Part shown: positions 56,370 through 64,000 of the stretch, one piece after another | How positions within the stretch are numbered: position 1 is the first letter of the stretch | How the letters are laid out: each line of letters begins with the position of its first letter | From: Ryuthela nishihirai | Lineage: Eukaryota; Arthropoda; Arachnida; Araneae; Heptathelidae | DNA length: 64,000 nt | Direction of reading: 5' to 3' | NCBI GenBank assembly: GCA_038380435.1 | Contig: JAWZYU010000010.1 | Span: 44,116,135-44,180,134, forward strand | Notes under the pieces: model-generated | The model's database searches: none | The model's input: the letters and a program-made list of their open reading frames with translations, nothing else | What the model was told of the DNA's origin: nothing | Position numbers and translations under genes: made by a program

Positions 56370-56840
56370 AGAGTTGGGTAATTTTACCTCTGATCAGCAC
56401 TTTTTTTGGCCTACATTGGACTAAATGGCTAGGTCACAAGGACCCGGAGGGCTCGGAAAAGGTTGGGAGCAGGGGACCAATGGAGCTGCTAGAAGATAGA
56501 TGGAAGCCTCCCTTGAAGGCCATCCAGTCCTTTAACGTACACAGGAGAAATCTCCCGTACAAGGAGCCACGGTTTAAAATCCCATCCGACAGAAGGTGAC
56601 ACAGATGGATTGAAGTATTTTGGAAAGTATTGGATTGGATTGAAGTATTTTGGAATGGCCTTTCCAAGGATTGAAGTATTGGATGGATTGAAGTATTTTG
56701 GAATGGCCTTTCCAAGGATTGAAGTATTGGATGGATTGAAGTATTTTGGAATGGCCTTTCCAAGTCCATCGGACCGAGGGAGTTTTGCGGAGATAAATCT
56801 TAAAGCTCGCTCAGGTGGGACTCGAATCTGGGCCTACTGG
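56370..56840 (-). repeat. SINE-A carrying an internal minisatellite
   Basis: The copy runs from GAGTTGGGTAATTTTACCTC to GGTGGGACTCGAATCTGG. At 56598-56762 a unit of about 56 bp (GGATTGAAGTATTTTGGAAT / GGCCTTTCCAAGGATTGAAG / TATT...) is repeated about three times. It includes the SINE motif GGCCTTTCCAAG. Confidence 0.85.
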
Positions 56841-56964
56841 CAGAAGTTTCACCTCTCTAATGGACGAGGGGGCAGGAGGAGGGGTCACGGTTTGAAACCA
56901 GTGCTGTAACACAGATCCGTTGTTGCATGTTTTCAAAGTATATGTGCACTTTTTGCAATTAGGT

Positions 56965-57090
56965 GTTTTGTTTTACCCCTGAGCAACACTTTTGTGCCCA
57001 CAAAATGTTAAATGGTTACTTGACAAGTACCCCAGGGGTTCAGAGCTGGGTAGGGGCAGAGGATCATTGGACAGCTGTTAGGAGACACAT
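56965..57090 (-). repeat. SINE-A 3' fragment
   Basis: TGTTTTACCCCTGAGCAACAC to CAGCTGTTAGGAGACACATGG, reverse orientation. Confidence 0.7.
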
Positions 57091-57099
57091 GGGTCTGGA

Positions 57100-59020
57100 C
57101 TTTGATATGTGTTATTTCAGTGATTTTTCACGTACTTGTAATACACATAGATAAATGGAAAAAGGTGATTTATTTTGCTATTCTGTCCACTAGTTTTCAA
57201 GATCGAAATTTGAACTACTGAGCTTTCTTTAAACGCTTACAACTCTCATTCTCTTCCTGTTAAAGTAAGAAAATTGGTCTCGTTTTAAAGGTCGTGAAAA
57301 TATCTTTAAAACAAGGTATGACATGTATATTTACTAGTTAATTATGAGTATCAAAAATTAGGCAGAATTTTAAAAAGCCACACGAATACGCCTTTTAGAT
57401 TTGAGCATAGGATCTCTTGGTTTCTTTTTGATTTTAAGTTGTGCGCATAATTATTATGTTGGGGTTGGGTTATATTGGTCATTTGGGTGTTTCAACTAAA
57501 GGGGAGAAATACCTGCCCTCTACATAGATATAATATGCAAATTTGTGTCTCTGTGAAATTTTTGACAGTTCCTTTTTTTACTTTCATCTTAATATTATTT
57601 CATATTGTTTCTTTAAAAAAGATATCCCACTTGAGTTAATACTCGTCTGCGGAATAATAAGCTAACATTTTAATAGTTAAAGGTACTGCATATAGGAAAT
57701 GAAAATTTTAAGTTGTAAATAGAGTCGTCCTGAGTTTTAAATAGTAATAATGATCTAAGATAAGCGAAAAAGCATTTAAGTAGTCTTACACACGGAGCTG
57801 TGCGAAATTGAAATCATGAATGATCCAATTTCGCAAAGCAAAGAATATTCTTTAGCATTCGTATAAGTTAAGATAATTTGGCAACATTATACAGTCTGCA
57901 AACAAAAAAAAGCATAATGCTTAGTAAAGTATTTTTCTTAACCGGTACTTCAGTTAATAAAATGTTTTCAGATAGCTTCGTATGAACAAGAAAAACTTTT
58001 AAATCTCCCAATATCCAACTTTTATTTAAATATATCAAAGAATTTAATGCATATAATCTGACAAAGCTAAAAGACCGAAATATTTATAACTCTCTCTAAC
58101 ACTTTGTTTCCTTTTTCACTTCAAAATCCACCTCACATCATGGTTTTGAACAGTTTCAATAATATTTATATATTTGTCAAATGTACCTCTTCCAGATAAT
58201 AGCCCGTACGACAAATACGACTAAATCCATAAATTATTTTAAGCAAATTAAAATCAACAAAATTACTGATATATTTTGGAATAAAGGAATTAATTTTTTT
58301 AGAGACGTTTTGTATATGATCTTTCCACGTGTCCTATATTTAAATATTTAAATAGAAAATTCTAAATTAAACCGAAAAAAAAAAGGAAAGATCTGACTTT
58401 ATGAGTTTTTTGAGTTAAACGTGTAGAAAAACTGGGAGGAAAAGTTCAAAAGTTTCATCTTCGAGATATTTTACAGCATTGAAACGTAGAAATATCTCAA
58501 AGGAATGCAATTTGTTTGTTTCCTTTTCCAAATGAAATTCTAACAGAGAGGTGTATTTTTTCTTGTCATGTGGTATATACCTTGAAAAAAGAAAACAAAG
58601 TTTCCTATAGCTTAGGTTGCATCCAGCAGTATCATTAGAGCACAGATTGAAATTCTATACTGTCATCAGTATTGTGTTGCCTGACCAAACCGAAAGAGTA
58701 TCATCAGTCTATGAGGTGCCGCGCGATGCGTGATGCTTCGGAAAGATGTATACGATGATATGGTTATGAAATGTTTACGATAAAGCTGGCTCACGCTATT
58801 AATGAAGGTCACTGGTGAAATTTACACCACAGATCTTCTTGTTGGTTGCTCTTAACGATCTTTTTATTGATCTGCGAGAGCAAACTGTCTCCGTGGCATC
58901 ACTTGCCATCACGGAGATTGAAATCCTATACCGTAGTTAGCATCTTTCTTTGATGAAGGAGTCAGTGTGCCCAAAGCTGCCTCGATATAGAGAGACTTGA
59001 TATTTACGTTATGAGGTTCC
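57100..59020. other. Intron or flanking DNA, nothing recognised
   Basis: AT-rich sequence with no exon, ORF of note or repeat boundary. Confidence 0.5.
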
Positions 59021-59024
59021 TGAT

Positions 59025-59083
59025 TTCAGAGTTTCTAATGTAACTCCCGTTCTGCCTTCGATGAGAAAGGGGATACAGATGTA
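59025..59083 (+). repeat. SINE-A, left part, interrupted by the Tigger element
   Basis: CTCCCGTTCTGCC... GGGGATACAGATG corresponds to the middle of SINE-A (CCCGCCCTGCCC... GGGGACACCGATGGG). Its tRNA head is not recognisable. Confidence 0.6.
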
Positions 59084-61294
59084 CAGTAAAACCTTGGATT
59101 GCGAGTAACTTTGTTTGCGAGTATTTTGCAAGACGAGCAAATTTTTAAAATAAATTTTAACTTGATAAGCGAGATAAGTCTTGTAATACGAGTAACATGT
59201 ATGGGCATGTCTACCAACCGTCACGTTCGGTTTCAGTCGGTCGGTGTCGGTGTGCTTTACATATTTACTCAACATACGTACGAAGTATTGTTTATTTTCT
59301 TTCTAAACGTGGTTAATGAGTATTTTTTGATAACAGTACTGTAACCATGGCTCCCAAAAAGAAAACTGTTGAAAAAGAAAGTGATAAGAAGAAGAAAATT
59401 ATTACGGTGGAAGTTAAGAAGGAAATCATCGAGAAGCACGCACGAGGTATGCGAGTGGTCGACATCGCAAGATTTTATAATAAGTCTACATCGACTATTT
59501 GCACAATATGAAAGAAGAAAAAAGAATTAAGGGGACTAGATGTAGCAAAAGGAGTCACGCGACTATCAAAGCAACGGCCACGTGTTCTGGAAGATGTAGA
59601 AAAGTTGCTTCTCGTGTGGATAAACGAGAAACAACTAGCAGGTGATACTGTGACGGAAAACTGTATCTGCGAGAAGGCAAAGATTTTGTACGCCGACCTC
59701 ATAAGTAAACTGCCAGATACGTCGATAAGATACGAAGAAGGCTTCAAAGCGAGCAGGGGCTGGTTTGACAACTTTAAGAAGAGAAGTGGTATCCATAGTG
59801 TTGTGCGACACGGAGAAGCTGCGAGTTCGGACGTTAAGGCAACTGAGGCGTTCGCCACCGAATTTCCGAAACTCATGATTTCCGAGGGTTACCTACCACA
59901 GCAAGTTTTTAACTGTGACGAGACAGGGCTTTTTTGGAAAAAGATGCCAAAGAGGACTTACATTACTATAGAAGAGAATGCAATGCCTGGTCACAAGCCC
60001 ATGAAAGACCGTCTCACCCTCTTGTTTTGTGCTAATGCAAGCGGGGATTTTAAAATTAAGCCCTTGCTGGTGTATCATTCCGAGAATCCACGAGCCTTCA
60101 AGAAATGCAAGGTACAGAAGAGTCAGTTAAACGTTATGTGGAGGTCCAACAGCAAAGCTTGGGTCACTCGTATCTTGTTCGTTGAGTGGATCAATGAAGT
60201 CTTCGGTCCTACAGTGAAAAAATACCTTTTAGAAAATAATCTGCCACTCAAAGTTTTGCTAATTATGGACAATACCCCTGCTCATCCTCCAGGTCTCGAG
60301 GATGACTTACTGGAGGAATTCGAGTTCATTAAGGTGAAGTTCCTTCCTCCCAATACCACTTCTTCAGCCCTCCACTACTTCAGCCCTCCACTACTTCAGC
60401 CCATGGATCAGCAAGTCATTTCGAACTTTAAAAAGCTTTACACCAAAGCATTATTTCAGCGGTGCTTTGAGGTAACTGAAGGAACAAATCTTACCCTCCG
60501 AGAATTCTGGAAAAATCATTTCCACATCGTGAACTGTCTCAAGATCATCGATAAAGCTTGGAATGGGGTCACCAAGAGAACGCTCAATTCTGCTTGGAGA
60601 AAACTGTGGCCTGACTGCATTCTAGGAGATAACTGTGAGGGGTTAGCTCACGAAGAGGAACTGCCAGTTCTCGATGAAATTGTCTCCTTGGGGAAGAACA
60701 TGGGACTGGAAGTGAATGAGGACGACATTCAAGAGCTGGTGGAGGAACATCGCCAGGAGCTGACCACCGACGAACTAATGGATCTGCATCGCGAGCAACA
60801 GCAAAAGTTTGTGGAGGAGATCTCGTGTGAGGAAGACGAGAAAAAGGAGGAGGAATCACTCACTTCAAATGAGATTAAGGACATGTGTAAAATGTGGGAA
60901 ACAGTCCAAAATGTTGTAGAAAAACACCACCCAAATAAGGCTGTGGCAATGCGAGCAGTCAACCTTTTTAATGACAATGCAATGTCACATTTTCGGGAAA
61001 TTATAAAGAGAAGGCAGAAGCAAACGTCCCTTGATAGTTTCGTCGTTAGAGTTACACAAAAGGAAAAAGATTCCAGTGTTCCAAACGCAAATTAATTGTG
61101 TGTATTATTTTTATGTACCTATATGTATTCTTTTCATTTTGTATTAAACATTTTATTTGAATAGATTTTTTGTTGTGGAACGAATCATTGGGGTTTCCAT
61201 TATTTGTTATGAGTTATTCGCTTTGATATACGAGTGCTTCGGATTACAAGTACGTTTCCGGAACGAATTAAGCTCGGTAACCGAGGTACCAATG
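59084..61294 (+). mobile_element. pogo/Tigger-type DNA transposon
   Basis: About 2.2 kb, flanked by TA on both sides (59082-59083, 61295-61296). The ends are diverged inverted repeats: CAGTAAAACCTTGGATTGCGAG on the left and, reverse-complemented, CATTGGTACCTCGGTTACCGAG on the right (20-base limit respected by reading each in parts). It interrupts a SINE-A copy: sequence left of it ends GGGGATACAGATG and sequence right resumes CTTGGAAAGG, the normal SINE neighbours. One transposase gene fills most of it. Confidence 0.85.
59347..61095 (+). pseudogene. Tigger-like transposase with a single in-frame stop
   Basis: Reading from ATG at 59347 gives 582 codons interrupted only by TGA at 59509-59511 (codon 55). 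The part after it is open to 61095. The N-terminus (KKEIIEKHARGMRVVDIARF) is a psq-type helix-turn-helix, followed by a CENP-B/Tc5-type DNA-binding domain (LLVWINEKQL... ASRGWFDNFKKRSGI). The DDE_1 nuclease core has Asp191 (NCDETGLFWK), Asp308 (LLIMDNTPAHP) and Asp354 (LQPMDQ), numbering from 59347. A 16-bp direct repeat at 60363-60394 adds roughly nine residues just before the third Asp without breaking the frame. The protein would have moved this element; now it is probably inactive. Confidence 0.88.
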
Positions 61295-61296
61295 TA

Positions 61297-61452
61297 CTTG
61301 GAAAGGATGCAGTCCTTCGGATGGGATATTAAGCCGTAGTTCCGTGTGTAGGACAGTCACACCTTATGCAGCGTAAATAATACAATGGATGAATTTGAGG
61401 AGAAGCTTCCATATATTTCTTGAACTCTGTACAGTGTGTCCCTTTTCCCCCA
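61297..61452 (+). repeat. SINE-A, right part, after the Tigger element
   Basis: It resumes CTTGGAAAGGATGCAGTCC and runs through the SINE-A body (GGATGGGATATTAAGCCGT) to a degraded end. It is immediately followed by another SINE-A. Confidence 0.7.
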
Positions 61453-61806
61453 GAACGGGTGTGGCTCAGTCGGTAGCGCGCCAGGTTAGTAATCTGCAGT
61501 TCCAAGGTTCAAGTCCCGCCTGGGCCAGCGCTGAGATTTATCTCCGAAAAACTCCCCGCGTGCCCTTAGAGGACACCGATGGGCTTCGAAAGGCCGCTGT
61601 CCATTCAATGGGACGTTAGGCTGTGGCCTCGTGTGCGGGAGAGCCATACCTTGTGCACATTAAAGAACACGTTGGACGGTCTTGAAAGGAGGCTACCATC
61701 TGTCTCCAAACACCTATTTCAGTGGCTTCGAGATCCTTGCGACCTGGCCATTTAGCCCATTATGTGCAAAAAAAAAATGCTGCTCAGAAGTAAAACAATC
61801 CAATCT
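61453..61806 (+). repeat. SINE-A
   Basis: CGGGTGTGGCTCAGTCGGTAG to CTCAGAAGTAAAACAATCC; it directly follows the SINE that hosts the Tigger element. Confidence 0.88.
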
Positions 61807-62296
61807 GGTCTCTGCCGCAGATGATCCGTGATCACTATGACCAATGTGATCATGGATCAAGACTGATCCAAAACGAGTGTGTAGTTTTCTTAATATGAAA
61901 TAAAAGTTGTTCTACTTTGATGTCTCTGTCGCGTATAAGATGACTTTTGTTAATTGCTCATGACATCCAACTGCCGCGGAGCTGTGCCAGAAACCATCAA
62001 AACGACGTAGCAAAGGAGACGACGGCTTAACAACAGCAACATCCGCAAACCATCTGACCCAGAGATCGGGGAGAAGACCCTTAACTATGGTGTCAACAAT
62101 GTTTAGGAGTGTTCCATAGCAGGTTTTCAACTCAACTGGAGGATAATGAATTTTATATTAATATTCAGAGGACCCCATGATATAAATTTAATGAAACGTT
62201 ACAAGTTGATTTCTACTTAAGATGTACTCTGAAGAAAAATGTTTTCACTAGAAAGTCAGCAGCTATGGAGGAGATGAAGTTGATAATGGAACTTGT

Positions 62297-62602
62297 ATGG
62301 GTTGGGTTGTTTTATCTCTGAACGGCACTTTTTTGCACACCATGGGCTAAATGGCCAGGTCACAAGGACACCGAAGGCTCAAAGAAGGTTGGAGGAGGGG
62401 ACCCACTGGAACAGCTGTTGGGAGACAGATGGTAGCCTCCCGTCAAGGCCATCTAGTGTGTTCTTCAAAGTGCACAGGGTAAGGATCTCCCGCACACGGG
62501 ACCACGATTTAACGTTCCATCCGATGGAGGACAGCCTTTCCAAGCCTATCGGTGTCCCCTACTGACCGTGGGCAGGGCGGGGAGTTTTGCAGAGATAAAA
62601 AC
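62297..62602 (-). repeat. SINE-A, head truncated
   Basis: TATGGGTTGGGTTGTTTTATC to GGGAGTTTTGCAGAGATAAAA, reverse orientation; the tRNA-like head is missing. Confidence 0.88.
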
Positions 62603-62619
62603 TTGCATGGGAGTCGGCA

Positions 62620-64000
62620 GGATTGTTTCAGACGTTGGGGGTAGGAGTTTGATCAATTTGGTGAGGGAAGATTTTTTTCCAACTTAAAAATAATTTCAGT
62701 AGAAAAAATTTCAGGGGGGGTGGCCAAAAATAAACCAATATTTCAAATTAGAATTATTTAAGTTGAGATTATACTTACTATTGTAAATACATGAAAAACA
62801 TATTTTTTCGCGTTAGGAAAGAAAAAATAATAATATGCTTCCGAAGCAAAAGAAAGCGAAATGTTCGAGATTACATTAGTTAAAAAAAAACAATAATTAT
62901 TGGTACATTTGATATTATTGAACACAAATGAATTTTTTCGATCAACTTCCACACTTTCCTCTTCCCTCTACTGACGCCTATCAGAATTTGCATTTACTGT
63001 TAGTCCACCAACAGCATGCCTTAATTTGTGTCAGTTTCTTCTTGGGAGTCGTTGTCAGTGATTCGATGTAACTGATGGAGTGCATTTTGAACATTTGATA
63101 CTACAAGGTAAATGCAAAAATACGAGACTCACTTTACAGGCTTAAAAATAGGTGAAGAAACTGTATACACATTTTTAGCGACTTTTTATTTATCTTCATA
63201 TAAAATTTGAACTCACTATCTTCAATCGTTGAAGAACTAGAAGCTTTCACAGACAAACAGACAGGAGATGGACAGTGTTGCGAAAACAGATTTTCCGAGC
63301 TCAGGGGCCCCTCCCTAAAGCAGGCTCCTAGTCGGAAATCTCGAAATGTGTTTGTCATCATGATATGATCACATATATGAGAAAGTCAAAATGTAACGAT
63401 GTTTCAAATGCAAATGTTTACCATCACACAGAAGACTTTTCGAAAAAAAATATCTAACAATCGTGTGTATATGCTGCATTTTACATGTTCCTTACATTTT
63501 GGAGATCCAGGAGAAATTGAAAAGTAATCTAGGCGACCTAAGATCAAAAACGTGGAAAAGTAGAATTCTTTGATTGATGGAAGTAACAAGCGAATAAACA
63601 TTTCTCAAGTTTTCTAGAGGAAAACAGAACGTCGAACGTTCTACGATATGCACACAAAGAATGATTTTCGTGAAAAATTCTGCTAGGTGTCTTGTCAAAA
63701 ACAGCCGGAGAAGGCGTTTCACAGTGGGATTCGATTCCCGAAACGATAGATTGTGAATGGCACTGTGAGTGTTTATGTAACACAAGCCTGTAAGTCTCCT
63801 CGTAGAGAACGAATCTGTGTTACGCTCTGCCCTTCACTTCGGCCAGTCAATTCCCTACCTTTGATGCAAGATAGAGAAAAAGAAAATAACACTCTTTCAT
63901 CTATGGATCCTTTGCTAGATCGATCGCAGTGAGATTTATCTTTGACGTATCTATAAGAAAAAAGATAATATAAAAAGTTATATACAGAAAAGGATAAAGT
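62620..64000. other. Right edge, nothing recognised
   Basis: No channel exon (S1-S4) or repeat end could be identified. Several overlapping ORFs under 100 codons lack motifs. Confidence 0.5.

Noticed and set aside
61912..62130. 72-codon minus-strand ORF, considered as an upstream channel exon
   Set aside because: It lacks any S1-S4 channel feature and convincing splice sites; I could not assign it to a repeat family either.

Overview
This window is nuclear DNA from an arthropod, most likely a spider or other arachnid. The evidence is a host gene split by GT-AG introns, AT-rich non-coding DNA, and many tRNA-derived SINEs, LINE fragments, MITEs and LTR elements. The arachnid assignment is an impression from the repeat families and is not proven. 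There are no operons, CRISPR arrays or prokaryotic genes.

Host gene. Eight exons on the minus strand form one gene that enters from the right edge and leaves at the left edge. Joined in order (53996-54090, 47457-47640, 20293-20457, 16740-16876, 15472-15535, 13538-13646, 3584-3692, 749-898), they read without a frame break through the S5 helix, the pore with the TVGYGD filter, S6, and the cytosolic RCK region of a SLO2/KCNT-type (sodium-activated, Slack-like) potassium channel. All splice phases match. The largest intron is 27.0 kb. I found no exon right of 54090, so the S1-S4 exons should lie outside the window.

Mobile DNA fills the introns. Two structurally complete but pol-less LTR elements stand out. 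(1) 49358-53876, minus strand, lies in the S5-pore intron in the same sense as the channel gene. It has two 645-bp LTRs that read as identical by eye, a PBS, a PPT and a 4-bp target duplication. Between a short coiled-coil gag fragment and the last part of an integrase it carries an open 908-codon frame. That frame contains a large part of a thymidine phosphorylase, about 400 residues I cannot identify, and, in the neighbouring frame, C2H2 zinc-finger remnants. It looks like host-gene transduction by a retroelement and is the most remarkable thing here. (2) 26069-30074, plus strand, has 583-bp LTRs differing at one site I saw, a 5-bp target duplication, and only a gag-protease ORF.

Other elements: a nearly intact pogo/Tigger transposon (59084-61294) inserted into a SINE; Tc1/mariner remnants; two LINE families (jockey-like with RNase H, and a second with a YADD-containing RT and a short-repeat tail); hAT- and Tc1-type MITEs with clean target duplications; two tRNA-derived SINE families (SINE-A about 389 bp, SINE-B about 205 bp); several perfect or near-perfect hairpins; and a degenerate Kunitz-domain exon at about 33.6-33.8 kb. 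Many elements are nested, so relative insertion order can be read from the sequence.

All homology calls come from reading motifs, without database searches.
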